Assembly: GCF_013044135.1 (NCBI RefSeq)
Contig: NZ_JABEPP010000004.1
Coordinates: forward strand, 248,001 to 312,000
Length of the DNA stretch: 64,000 nt
Source of the DNA: Enterovirga aerilata
Lineage (GTDB): Bacteria; Pseudomonadota; Alphaproteobacteria; Rhizobiales; Beijerinckiaceae
Direction of reading: 5' to 3'
The notes under the pieces were generated by a model. That model was not told where the DNA came from, made no database searches, and saw only the letters and a list, made by a program, of their open reading frames with translations. The position numbers and the translations under genes were made by a program. Positions 41,787 through 50,645 of this stretch are shown here, one piece after another. The stretch's first letter is position 1. Every line of letters begins with the position of its first letter.

Positions 41787-43178
41787 ATGCAACACGGAAT
41801 GCGCTTCCGGCGGGCCGATGCCGGCGCGAAGGCCAACGACCGGTTCTGGCACGAGATCGAGGGCATGCCGCTCGACGAGGTGCGCCGCATCCAGGAGGAG
41901 CGGCTGGTCGAGCAGATGGCCTATCTCAAGGCCAACTCGCCCTTCTACCAAGACAAGTTCGCTGCGGCCAGCATCGATTTCGATGAGATCCGCACCATTG
42001 AGGATCTGCAGAGGCTGCCCTTCACCTACAAGACCGAGATACGCGAAAGCCTGTCGGCCGAGCCGCCTTTCGGCCGCCACCGCGCCGCGCCCATGGAAGA
42101 CATCATCCAGATGCAGGCGTCCTCGGGGACGACCGGCAGCCCCTCCTACGTGGCGTTGACAGAATCCGATGCCGAGATGTGGCACGAGATGACGGCGCGC
42201 TGCTTCTTTGCCAACGGCGTGCGGCCCGGCGACATGGTGCTGCACGCCTTCTCGCTCGCCAAGGGCTTCGTGGGCGGCATCCCGGTGATGCAGGGCCTGC
42301 AATATATGGGCGCCATCGACGTGCCGGTGGGAGCCGACGGCGGCGCCGACCGGCTCCTGCGCGCCTGCGCCGACACGCGCCCGCGCTGCGTCGTCGGGGC
42401 GCCGAATTTCGTGATCCACCTGGCCGAAAAGGCCGAAGAGGTGCTGGGCGTTCCAGCGAGCAGACTGGGCGTGGAACGAGTCGTCGTCGGCGGGGAGCCG
42501 GGCGGCGGCATTCCGCCGATCCGCACCAAGATCGAAAAACTGTGGGGCGCCAAGTGCACCGAGATGCTGGGCGGTACCGACCTGGGCGTGACCTACTGGG
42601 CCGAGTGTGACCAGCAGTCGGGCATGCACATGGTCAACATGGACTACGTTTTGACCGAACTGCTCGACCCCGAGACCGGCAAGATCATCCCTTGGGCGGA
42701 GGGCGCCAGTGGCGAGATGATCTACACCGCCCTCGGCCGCCAGGCGAGCCCGCTGGTGCGCTTCCGCTCGGGTGATTTCATCGAGGTCCTGGGCACGACC
42801 TGCGCCTGCGGCCGGACGGGTCCCAAGATCCGCTGCACAGGGCGCACCGACGACATGCTGATCGTGCGCGGGGCCAACGTGTTTCCCTCGGCGATCAACA
42901 GCATCATCAACGAGATGGTGCCGCAAACGAACGGCGTGATGCGTGTGGTGGCCGATTTCGAGGGCCACACCACGCAGGGAGCACTGAAGATCATCGTCGA
43001 ACGCGGTCCCGACCGAGACCGAGACGGTGACTCGGACCTGAAGAAGAAGATCGAGCAGCGCCTGCGCGACGCCCTGGTGTTCAGGGCCGATGTCCGGATC
43101 GTCGATGCCGACACCTTCGAAAAGCCGGGCGCGGCCAAAGTGGCCTTCGTGTTGAGAAAGTACCCCGATCTGCCATGA
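41787..43178 (+). CDS. Phenylacetate-CoA-ligase-like (PaaK family) acyl-CoA ligase
   Basis: Adenylate-forming ligase of 463 residues with the compact PaaK architecture: FYQDKFAAA near 58, A3 motif QASSGTTGSPSYV, MLGGTDLG, ALGRQASPLVRFRSGDF, then CACGRTGPKIRCTGRTDDMLIVRGANVFPSAI. The A3 loop has Ser-Pro-Ser where most ligases have Lys-Pro, a deviation within the family. It activates an aromatic or other carboxylic acid. It precedes the carboxylase beta gene (4-base overlap), so the acid activated here may be the substrate branch that is later carboxylated. Confidence 0.9.
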   Translation: MQHGMRFRRADAGAKANDRFWHEIEGMPLDEVRRIQEERLVEQMAYLKANSPFYQDKFAAASIDFDEIRTIEDLQRLPFTYKTEIRESLSAEPPFGRHRAAPMEDIIQMQASSGTTGSPSYVALTESDAEMWHEMTARCFFANGVRPGDMVLHAFSLAKGFVGGIPVMQGLQYMGAIDVPVGADGGADRLLRACADTRPRCVVGAPNFVIHLAEKAEEVLGVPASRLGVERVVVGGEPGGGIPPIRTKIEKLWGAKCTEMLGGTDLGVTYWAECDQQSGMHMVNMDYVLTELLDPETGKIIPWAEGASGEMIYTALGRQASPLVRFRSGDFIEVLGTTCACGRTGPKIRCTGRTDDMLIVRGANVFPSAINSIINEMVPQTNGVMRVVADFEGHTTQGALKIIVERGPDRDRDGDSDLKKKIEQRLRDALVFRADVRIVDADTFEKPGAAKVAFVLRKYPDLP

Positions 43179-44782
43179 CGAAGCTGAAATCCCTGCTTGA
43201 CACCGGGTCGGAAGACTTCAGGGCTAACTGCGCGCATTACCGCGCCAAGGTGGCCGAGCTGCACGCGCTGCGGCGCAGCCAGCGCGTCGGCGGGCCGGAA
43301 AGCGCACGGGCGCGCCACGTGAAGAAGGACAAGATCCTGCCGCGCGAGCGCGTCGAGCGGCTGATCGACCCGGGCATGCCGTTCCTGGAACTCGGCGAAC
43401 TCGCCGGCCTCGATAAGTATGACGGCCTGCCGCCCGGCGCGGGGATCATCACCGGCATCGGCGTGATCGAGGGCCGCCACTGCATGATCATCGCCAACGA
43501 CGCCACCGTGAAGGGCGGCACCTATTTTGGCATGACCTGCCGTAAGCACGTGCGCGCCCAGCGGATCGCCTGGGCCAATCGCCTGCCGGTCGTCACACTG
43601 GTCGATTCCGGCGGCGCGTTTCTGCCTGACCAGGAGAACATCTTCCCCGACGAAGGCCAGTTCGGCACGATATTTCACAACCAGGTCGGGATGTCGGGCG
43701 ACGGCGTGCCGCAGATCGCTGTGGTCATGGGCCCCTGCACCGCCGGCGGCGCCTATATCCCGGCGCTTTGCGACGAGGTGGTCATCGTGCGCGGCCAGGG
43801 ATTCATGTATCTCGGCGGGCCGGAACTCACCTTCGCGGCCACTGGGGAGAAGGTCGACAACGAGACCCTCGGCGGCGGCAAGATGCACTGCTCGGTCTCG
43901 GGCGTGACCGACCATCTCGCAGAGGGCGACGCCCACGCGCTCGCCATCACGCGAGAGATCGTCAAGCACCTGGGCGAGAAGCCCTCCCCGCGCAAGACCC
44001 CGGCGCCGCCGCGCGCCCCGGCCTACCCGGTGGAAGAGATCTACGGCATCGTCAGCCGTGACCCCAAAGTACCCACCGAGAACCGCGAGATCGTCGCGCG
44101 GCTGGTCGACGGCAGCGAGTTTCATGAGTTCAAGCCGCTCTACGGCGACACCTTGATGACCGGCTGGGGCCGCATTCACGGGCATGAGGTGGGAATTCTC
44201 GCCAATACCGGCGTGCTGTTCGTCGAAGCGGCGCTGAAGGCCACGCATTTCATCAATCTGTGCGTGCAGCGCGACATCCCGCTGCTGTTCCTGGCCGATG
44301 TCAACGGCTTCATGGTGGGCCGCGAGGTCGAGCAGATGGGAATCGCCAAGGCGGGCGCCAAGATGATCACCGCCATGTCCTCGGCGCGGGTACCGAAGTT
44401 CACTATCATCACCGGCGGTTCGTACGGAGCAGGATACCTGGCCATGCTGGGCCGCCCCTTCCAGCCCGACGCGATGTTCGCCTGGCCGACCGGCCGCGCT
44501 GCGATCATGGGGCCGGAACAGGCGGCGAGCGTCCTGGCCCAGGTGCGCGCTCAGATCAACGAACGCGAGGGCAAGACATGGACAAAGGAGGAGGAAGAGG
44601 CCTTCAAGGCACCGATCCGCAAGGAATACGAGGACTTCCAGGGCGCCTACAACTTCGCCTCCAACCTCTGGATCGACAGCGTGATCGAACCCTGCGAGAC
44701 CCGCGACATCATGGCGCTGCTGCTCGACATCACCTCACGGCGTCCAAAGGTCGAAACCCATTTCGGCGTGTTCAGGATGTGA
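43175..44782 (+). CDS. Acyl-CoA carboxylase beta subunit (third system)
   Basis: Carboxyltransferase of 535 residues. Blocks are DKILPRERVERLIDPGMPFLELGELAG, GIGVIEGRHCMIIANDATVKGG, VTLVDSGGAFLPDQENIFP, then FLADVNGFMVGREVEQMG and GGSYGAGYLAMLGRPFQPD. The C-terminal oxyanion segment reads GSYGAGYLAMLGR instead of GSYGAGNYGMCGR of the other two systems, so the substrate pocket is different. It lies 10 bases upstream of its alpha subunit and overlaps the ligase stop by 4 bases. Confidence 0.92.
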   Translation: MTKLKSLLDTGSEDFRANCAHYRAKVAELHALRRSQRVGGPESARARHVKKDKILPRERVERLIDPGMPFLELGELAGLDKYDGLPPGAGIITGIGVIEGRHCMIIANDATVKGGTYFGMTCRKHVRAQRIAWANRLPVVTLVDSGGAFLPDQENIFPDEGQFGTIFHNQVGMSGDGVPQIAVVMGPCTAGGAYIPALCDEVVIVRGQGFMYLGGPELTFAATGEKVDNETLGGGKMHCSVSGVTDHLAEGDAHALAITREIVKHLGEKPSPRKTPAPPRAPAYPVEEIYGIVSRDPKVPTENREIVARLVDGSEFHEFKPLYGDTLMTGWGRIHGHEVGILANTGVLFVEAALKATHFINLCVQRDIPLLFLADVNGFMVGREVEQMGIAKAGAKMITAMSSARVPKFTIITGGSYGAGYLAMLGRPFQPDAMFAWPTGRAAIMGPEQAASVLAQVRAQINEREGKTWTKEEEEAFKAPIRKEYEDFQGAYNFASNLWIDSVIEPCETRDIMALLLDITSRRPKVETHFGVFRM

Positions 44783-44792
44783 GGCGGCCACA

Positions 44793-46808
44793 GTGAAGAT
44801 CAAGACGCTTCTCATCGCCAACCGTGGCGAGATCGCTTGCCGGATCGCCCGCACGGCGCGGGCACGGGGCGTCCGGCCTGTCGCCATACATTCCGAAGCC
44901 GACGTTAACGCGCTCCACGTGCGCGAGATCGGCCATTCGATCTGCATCGGCGGCGGGCCGGCCTCGGAAAGCTATCTGCGCATCGACGCCGCGCTGGCCG
45001 CGGCGAAGGCCGCCGGGGCCGACGCCGTCCATCCCGGCTACGGCTTCCTCGCCGAGAACTCCGAATTCGCCCGCGCGGTCGAGGCCGCCGGCATGATCTT
45101 CATGGGGCCGACGCCGGAAACCCTGGAACGCTTCGGCGACAAGGCCAGCGCCAAGGATGCCGCCATCACCGCCGGCCTGCCGGTGATCTCGGGCGCCGCG
45201 GGCGCCCTGTCCGATCCCGACAAGATCGCCGCCGAAGTGCGCCGGATGGGGCTGCCCGTGCTGCTCAAGGCCGTAGGCGGCGGCGGCGGACGTGGACAGC
45301 GGTTGGTGGCAGACGAAAAGACCCTGATGGCCGACATCGAGGGCGCGCTGCGCGAAGCGAAGTCCACCTTCGGCTCGGAAGGTCTCCTGCTGGAACGGTT
45401 CCTGCCCGAGGCCCGCCATGTGGAGGTGCAGATCGCCGGAGATGGCAAGGGCCACGTCGTGCATCTTTTCGAGCGCGACTGCACATTGCAGCGCCGGCAT
45501 CAGAAGGTGATCGAGGAGGCGCCCGCCTGGGGCCTGCCCCGCGCGCTTCTCGACGAGATCGCCCAGAACGCCGTGCGGCTGGGCGAGACGCAGCACTATC
45601 GCGGCCTGGGCACGGTGGAGTTCCTGGTCTCGGGCGAGGAATACTTTTTCCTCGAGGTGAACCCGCGCATCCAGGTGGAACATCCCGTGACCGAGGCGAT
45701 CACCGGGCTCGACCTCGTGGCGCTGCAACTGCGTATTGCCGAGGGTGCGGGCCTTGGCCTGAAGCAAGGCGATCTGACGATTGACGGTCACGCCATCGAG
45801 GCACGGCTCTATGCCGAGGACCCGGCGATGCAGTTCGCTCCTTCCACCGGCACGCTGACCACGCTGAGCCTGCCCGACGATCTGCGCATCGACAGCGGCG
45901 TCGAGGCAGGCGATGTCGTGACCCCCTATTACGATCCGATGATCGCCAAGCTGATCATCCACGCGCCCGACCGCGAGACGGCGCTGGCGCGGCTCGCGCT
46001 GGCGCTGGATCATGTCGCGGTCGAAGGCGTCGAGACCAACCGCGCCTTCCTCGCCGCGCTCGCCCGCAACGCCGAATTCGAGAAAATGAACGTCCATACC
46101 CGCTGGATCGACGAGCGGCTGGACGATCTGACTGCGGCGGCGAAAGTGCCGGGCATCCGGCTCTGGAAGGCCATGGCAGCCGTGCTCTTCGTCACCCGCG
46201 GGCGCTCAGACGGTGCCGCCGAACCGTGGTCGAACCGCGACCTCTTCACCAACTGGCGGCTCGGCCTTGGCGGCGACGCGATGGAGGCGGGCCAGCGCGT
46301 GATGCTGACCGACGCAGCGGGAAGCGTCGAGGAGCTCTGCGTCGGCCCGGTCCGCTCCGGCGACACCTACACGGTCTACGGCAGTGATGGTGCCGCCCTC
46401 ACTTTCTCCTGCCGTGAGATCGCGCCGGGCCGGTGGCGCGTGGCGCAGGGCGAGACGGTAGACGTGGCAACCGCGCGCCTTCATGCCGGGGTGATCGAGA
46501 TCGACGCCGAGCCGGGCCGGCTTGTCTTCCGCCCGGCACCACCTTTGGCCGCGGCCGGCGGCGACACCGCTGCCGAACGGACCGTTGCCTCGCCGCTGAC
46601 CGGAATGATCGTCGACGTCAAAGCGTCCGAGGGCGACGCGATAGCGGAAGGCGATGTCATAGCGGTCCTGGAGTCAATGAAGCTCGAGATCTCCATCAAG
46701 GCACCTGCCTCCGGCATCGCCGCGAATATTGCGGTCTCCAAAGGCATGATGGTGGATCGCGGCCAGATGATCGCCGAGATCATACCACCCGAAAAGGAAC
46801 AGGCATGA
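44793..46808 (+). CDS. Acyl-CoA carboxylase alpha subunit (third system)
   Basis: Biotin carboxylase/BCCP fusion of 671 residues: LLIANRGEIACRIART, HPGYGFLAENSEFARAVE, the GGGGGRGQRLV glycine loop, RDCTLQRRHQKVIEEAP and EVNPRIQVEHPVTEAITG in the carboxylase part. A middle BT-like region and a biotinyl domain follow, with the biotin Lys630 in VLESMKLEI. In the usual REMNTRLQVEH block the Met-Asn-Thr is replaced by Val-Asn-Pro-Arg-Ile. It belongs with the preceding beta subunit and is followed by the HMG-CoA-lyase-like gene with an ATGA overlap. Confidence 0.92.
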   Translation: MKIKTLLIANRGEIACRIARTARARGVRPVAIHSEADVNALHVREIGHSICIGGGPASESYLRIDAALAAAKAAGADAVHPGYGFLAENSEFARAVEAAGMIFMGPTPETLERFGDKASAKDAAITAGLPVISGAAGALSDPDKIAAEVRRMGLPVLLKAVGGGGGRGQRLVADEKTLMADIEGALREAKSTFGSEGLLLERFLPEARHVEVQIAGDGKGHVVHLFERDCTLQRRHQKVIEEAPAWGLPRALLDEIAQNAVRLGETQHYRGLGTVEFLVSGEEYFFLEVNPRIQVEHPVTEAITGLDLVALQLRIAEGAGLGLKQGDLTIDGHAIEARLYAEDPAMQFAPSTGTLTTLSLPDDLRIDSGVEAGDVVTPYYDPMIAKLIIHAPDRETALARLALALDHVAVEGVETNRAFLAALARNAEFEKMNVHTRWIDERLDDLTAAAKVPGIRLWKAMAAVLFVTRGRSDGAAEPWSNRDLFTNWRLGLGGDAMEAGQRVMLTDAAGSVEELCVGPVRSGDTYTVYGSDGAALTFSCREIAPGRWRVAQGETVDVATARLHAGVIEIDAEPGRLVFRPAPPLAAAGGDTAAERTVASPLTGMIVDVKASEGDAIAEGDVIAVLESMKLEISIKAPASGIAANIAVSKGMMVDRGQMIAEIIPPEKEQA

Positions 46809-47764
46809 CCGATTTTCCCAAGTTCGTAGAGTTTCGTGAAGAAGGCCCGCGCGAGGGCTTTCAGATCGAAAGCAAGATCTATCCGATCGAACAGCGGATC
46901 GAACTGATCGACATGCTCAGCGATACCGGGCTGAAGCGCATCCAGGTGGGCAGCTTCGTCAGCCCCAGATACGTGCCGCAGATGGCTGATACGGGCGAGC
47001 TGTTCCAGCGCATCAAGCGCAAGCCGGGTGTGAAATACACCTCGCTTTGGCTGAACGAGAAGGGATTCCGCAAGGCGTTGACCGCGCATGAAGTCGATAT
47101 CGACCCGCGTCTTTTGTTCTATCCGTCTGAAGCTTTCGCACAGGCAAACAACAACTGCTCCTCAGCGGAGATGCGCGAGCGGCAGCGCGAGTGGGTGCGG
47201 CTCTACAAGGAAGCGGGCTACACCGTCGATGCCGCCTATGTGATGACCGCGTTCGGCTGCAACCTGCAGGGACCGATTCCGCAGGAGCAGGTCCTGGACG
47301 ACTTCCGCTTTGTCCTCCAACTTTGCGAGGAAGAGGATATTCCGGTACCTATCCTCGTGATCGCCGACACAATGGGCTGGGGCAACCCCGAGGCGGTCAA
47401 GCGCATGATCGGCGCCCTGCGCGAGCTTGCGCCCGGGGCGCGCATCGGAATGCATCTTCACGACACGCGCGGGCTGGGCATCGCCAACATCCATGCGGCG
47501 TTGTCGATGGGGGTGGACATGTTCGAAAGCTCGGTCGCCGGCCTTGGCGGCTGCCCCTTCGCCGGCCACGGCAACGCCCGCGCCGCGGGCAATGTCTGCA
47601 CCGAGGACGCGGTTTTTCTGTGCCACGAGACGGGCATCGAGACGGGCATCGACCTGGACAAGCTGATCGCCGCCGCGGTCAAGGCCGAAGAGATCATCGG
47701 CGCGCCTCTGATGGGCCGGGTGATGCATTCCGGCGGCCTCGACAAATTTCGCAAGGCGAAATGA
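46805..47764 (+). CDS. HMG-CoA lyase-like DRE-TIM metallolyase (altered catalytic residues)
   Basis: TIM-barrel lyase of 319 residues. Family blocks are GPREGFQIESK (residues 14-24), MLSDTGLKRIQVGSFVSPRYVPQMA, the metal histidines in GMHLHDTRGLGIAN, and the mobile-loop cysteine in SSVAGLGGCPF. In human HMG-CoA lyase, Arg41, Asp42 and Glu72 are the DRE residues; here the corresponding positions are Arg16, Glu17 and Gln47. The loop after GGCPF is also longer (AGHGNARAAGN). It should cleave a 3-hydroxy-3-alkyl-glutaryl-type CoA formed by carboxylation and hydration, or a related substrate. It is coupled to the carboxylase alpha gene. Reaction and specificity are uncertain. Confidence 0.85.
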   Translation: MTDFPKFVEFREEGPREGFQIESKIYPIEQRIELIDMLSDTGLKRIQVGSFVSPRYVPQMADTGELFQRIKRKPGVKYTSLWLNEKGFRKALTAHEVDIDPRLLFYPSEAFAQANNNCSSAEMRERQREWVRLYKEAGYTVDAAYVMTAFGCNLQGPIPQEQVLDDFRFVLQLCEEEDIPVPILVIADTMGWGNPEAVKRMIGALRELAPGARIGMHLHDTRGLGIANIHAALSMGVDMFESSVAGLGGCPFAGHGNARAAGNVCTEDAVFLCHETGIETGIDLDKLIAAAVKAEEIIGAPLMGRVMHSGGLDKFRKAK

Positions 47765-47775
47765 GGAGGATTGAT

Positions 47776-48690
47776 ATGGGAAAGACGCTGGATGGAAAGG
47801 TGGTGCTGGTCACCGGCGCGGGCGGCGGGATCGGCCGCGAGATCGCGCTAATGGCGGCAGCCGAGGGAGCGGCGGTCGTGGTCAACGATTTGGGCGCGAC
47901 GCTCAAGGGCATCGGGCAAGCTATCACCGCTGCGCAAACGGTGGTGGACGAGATCAAGGCCGCCGGCGGCGACGCCATCGCCGATGGCGGCAGCGTAACC
48001 GACCCGGACGCCGCCCGAGCCATGGTCGAGGCCGCCGTGAAGGAGTTCGGCCGCATCGACGCAGTCGTGAACAATGCCGGAATCCTGCGCGACGGCTTCT
48101 TTCACAAGATGACATATGACGATTTCGATGCGGTGGTGAAGGTACATCTCTATGGCGCCTTCAACACCAGCCGCGCCGCCGCCGACTATTTCGGCGAGCA
48201 GCAAAGCGGCGCGCTGGTGCATATGACCTCGACCTCGGGCCTGATCGGCAATTATGCGCAGGCGAACTACTCTGCGGCCAAGCTGGGGATCGCTGCGTTC
48301 TCGAAGTCGCTCGCGCTCGACCTCAAGCGTTGGAATGTGAGGTCGAATTGCATCGCGCCCTTCGCCTGGAGCAGGATGATTTCGTCGATCAAGACCGAAA
48401 CGCCTGAACAGGAGGCGCGGGTCGAGAAGATCAAGAAGATGACGCCCGCCAAGGTCGCGCCGATGGCTTGCTATCTGATGAGCGATCAGGCCGCAGAGAT
48501 CTCGGGCCAGATCTTTGCCGTTCGGATGAACGAGATCTTCCTGATGAGCCAGCCGCGGCCGGTGCGTTCGGTGCATTCCGGCGACGGCTGGACCGTCGAC
48601 AAGATCGCTGAGCATGCCATTCCCGCGCTCAAGTCGCATTTCACGCCGCTCGAAGTGTCGGCGGACGTCTTTTCCTGGGATCCGGTTTGA
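47776..48690 (+). CDS. SDR 3-hydroxyacyl-CoA dehydrogenase, multifunctional-enzyme-2 type
   Basis: SDR of 304 residues with VTGAGGGIGREIALMAAAEGAAVVVNDLG, the VNNAGILRD block, and STSGLIGNYAQANYSAAKLGIAAFSKSLA, where Ser, Tyr and Lys are intact. The NDLG motif, the extra insertion around 40-60 and the SSASGxxGNxGQANYSAAK-like block are those of the D-3-hydroxyacyl-CoA dehydrogenase domain of peroxisomal MFE-2. That enzyme acts on (3R)-hydroxyacyl-CoAs, including branched chains. A C-terminal extension (about 250-304, VRSVHSGDGWTVDKIAEHA) goes beyond the SDR core. It is the eighth gene of the operon. Confidence 0.88.
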   Translation: MGKTLDGKVVLVTGAGGGIGREIALMAAAEGAAVVVNDLGATLKGIGQAITAAQTVVDEIKAAGGDAIADGGSVTDPDAARAMVEAAVKEFGRIDAVVNNAGILRDGFFHKMTYDDFDAVVKVHLYGAFNTSRAAADYFGEQQSGALVHMTSTSGLIGNYAQANYSAAKLGIAAFSKSLALDLKRWNVRSNCIAPFAWSRMISSIKTETPEQEARVEKIKKMTPAKVAPMACYLMSDQAAEISGQIFAVRMNEIFLMSQPRPVRSVHSGDGWTVDKIAEHAIPALKSHFTPLEVSADVFSWDPV

Positions 48691-49490
48691 TGAGCAAGCG
48701 AAAACAAAAAATTACGTCGAATATCGGCTGGAGCACACCCGACAAGATCTGCGTGCGCGGACTGGACCTGCCGAACGAGATCCTGGGCCACATGAACCTC
48801 GGCGATCTGGCGTTTCTGCAATTGACGGGCCGCAAGGCCACGCCCGCGGAGAGCCGGGTGTTCAACGCCATCGTCATCACGCTGGTCGAACATGGTATCA
48901 CGCCGTCCGCCCTGGCCGCGCGCATGACCTATATGGGCGCGCCGGAATCGCTTCAGGCCGCAGTCGCGGCGGGGCTCTGTGGGCTGGGCACGGTGTTCGT
49001 CGGCTCGATGGAAGGCGCCTCAAAGATGCTGTACGAGGCGCTGCCGCAGGACACGCTGGGCACCGGCGCAAATCTGGATGCTATCGCCGCTGAAACGGTC
49101 GAAAAATTCCGCGCCCGTAGGGCGATCGTGCCGGGGCTGGGCCATCCGGTGCACAAGCCGGTCGATCCCCGCACGCCGCGGCTGTTCCAGATCGCCGCTG
49201 AGAATGGAAAGTCGGGCGAATATGTCGCGCTAATCCGGAAGATCCACGCCCGCGCGGAAGAGACATCGGGCAAGATGCTGCCGATCAACGCCACCGGCGC
49301 AATCGGCGCGATCTGCTGCGAGTTCGGGTTCCCATGGAAGATCGTGCGCGGCTTTGGCGTAATGGCGCGCGCGATCGGGCTAGTGGGCCATATCCTCGAG
49401 GAGAGCGAAAATCCGATTTCCTACGAAATCTGGCAGCGCGCTGAAGAGGAAATCCTAGAGACAAGCGGCCCCGGTGACAAGGCGAGGTGA
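48690..49490 (+). CDS. Citrate-synthase-fold lyase, citryl-CoA lyase-like
   Basis: Short citrate-synthase-family protein of 266 residues, lacking the N-terminal part of full-length citrate synthase. VEHGITPSALAARMTY and VPGLGHPVHKPVDPRTPRLF match the citrate synthase core. The His320 equivalent is kept (His152), while the His274 position reads Glu108 and the Asp375 position reads Thr202 (INATGA in place of NVDFYSG). The closest named relatives are citryl-CoA lyases, which split citryl-CoA into acetyl-CoA and oxaloacetate; here an analogous 3-hydroxy-3-carboxyacyl-CoA could be split. The ATG overlaps the SDR stop by 1 base (TGATG). It is the last gene of the operon. The role is inferred. Confidence 0.8.
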   Translation: MSKRKQKITSNIGWSTPDKICVRGLDLPNEILGHMNLGDLAFLQLTGRKATPAESRVFNAIVITLVEHGITPSALAARMTYMGAPESLQAAVAAGLCGLGTVFVGSMEGASKMLYEALPQDTLGTGANLDAIAAETVEKFRARRAIVPGLGHPVHKPVDPRTPRLFQIAAENGKSGEYVALIRKIHARAEETSGKMLPINATGAIGAICCEFGFPWKIVRGFGVMARAIGLVGHILEESENPISYEIWQRAEEEILETSGPGDKAR

Positions 49491-49584
49491 TGGATGCAGC
49501 AGGGCAATCGGGTGAATCTCCGCGTGACAATTCCCGCGAAGGCTGAATCTGTGGGTGTCCTCTTGATTCGCGGAGGACAGGACG

Positions 49585-50280
49585 ATGGGGCAGGCCGAGA
49601 CGCAAGCCGAGCGCGCATTTGACCAAGTCGTTGGGTGGCTGGAGCATTTCGAGCCCCTGGAAGACCCGCGCCAGGCCGGCAAGGTGTGGTATCGGCTCGA
49701 CGAGGTGCTGCTCCTGTGCTTGGTTGCCGTCCTCGCCGCCGCCGAGAGCTGGGTGGAGATCGCCGAGTTCGGCAAGAAGAAGCTGGAGCTTCTGCGCTGC
49801 TTCCGGCCGTTCGCGAACGGCACGCCGTCGCACGACCAGCTGGGCGACCTGTTCGCGGCGCTCGATGCCGAGCAGTTCCAGAGCTGCTTCATCGCCTGGG
49901 TCGGCTCCCTCACCAAGTTCGGCCCCGATATCGTGGCTGTCGACGGCAAGACGCTGCGGCGCGCCTATCAGGAAGGCGGGGGCAAGGCGCCGATCCACAT
50001 GATCTCGGCGTGGTCGAGCCGGCAGCGGCTGGTGCTGGGCCAGGCCAAGGTGGCGGAGAAGTCCAACGAGATCACCGCCATCCCTGAGCTCTTGAAGCTG
50101 CTGACGCTGAAGGGGGCGATCGTCACCATCGACGCCATAGGCTGCCAGAAGGAGATCGCCGCCACGATCGTTGAGAGGGAGGCCGACTACGTGCTGGCGC
50201 TGAAGGGCAACCAGGGCACGCTCAGCGCCGATGTGGAGCTGTTCTTCGCCGAGCAGAAGGCGTGCGACTTCCCGCGCTCG
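49585..50280 (+). pseudogene. ISAs1-family transposase, N-terminal part only
   Basis: The first 230 or so residues of an ISAs1 transposase are recognisable: FEPLEDPRQAGKVWYRLDEVLLL, DIVAVDGKTLRRAY, and TIDAIGCQKEIA...YVLALKGNQGTLSADV. The homology ends abruptly near 50280 (KACDFP), and the frame continues into unrelated IS256-like sequence, so the C-terminal catalytic part is missing. No protein product of full length is possible. Confidence 0.85.
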
Positions 50281-50575
50281 GCGCGACAACGCTGTCTCGC
50301 ACACCGGATGCGCAATCTCGCCGTCAAGGTCCCGACCGACCTGTGGCCGGACTTCAAGGCGCGGGCGAGCGCCTGCTACCAGGCTCCCTCTGGGCCATCG
50401 CGCGCGAGCTGGCGAAGGGCATGCGGGCGGACTACGGGACAGTCTTGGCGAGCGCGGTCGCCTGCTTTGAGGATGACTTCGAGGCCTGCATCGCCCACCT
50501 GCGGCTCCCGGTGACGCATCGCCGCTCGACGCGGACCACGGATGAGATGGACAAGCGTTTTCTTCGCTGTCGTGG
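50281..50575 (+). pseudogene. IS256/Mutator-type transposase fragment, frameshifted
   Basis: ARQRCLAHRMRNLAVKVP reads in the frame of the ISAs1 fragment and resembles the C-terminal catalytic part of Mutator-type transposases. The homology then continues in another frame as IARELAKGMRADYGTVLASA and LRLPVTHRRSTRTT, so a frameshift occurs near 50390. Sequence after TRTT is unrelated. This is a remnant joined to the ISAs1 remnant without a spacer. Confidence 0.7.
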
Positions 50576-50645
50576 CATAATCCTGAGGCGCGGGCGACCT
50601 CGTGGCGAAGAGCGGCGCAGCGGCTGCAAGCGCCGCCGGGTTGCC

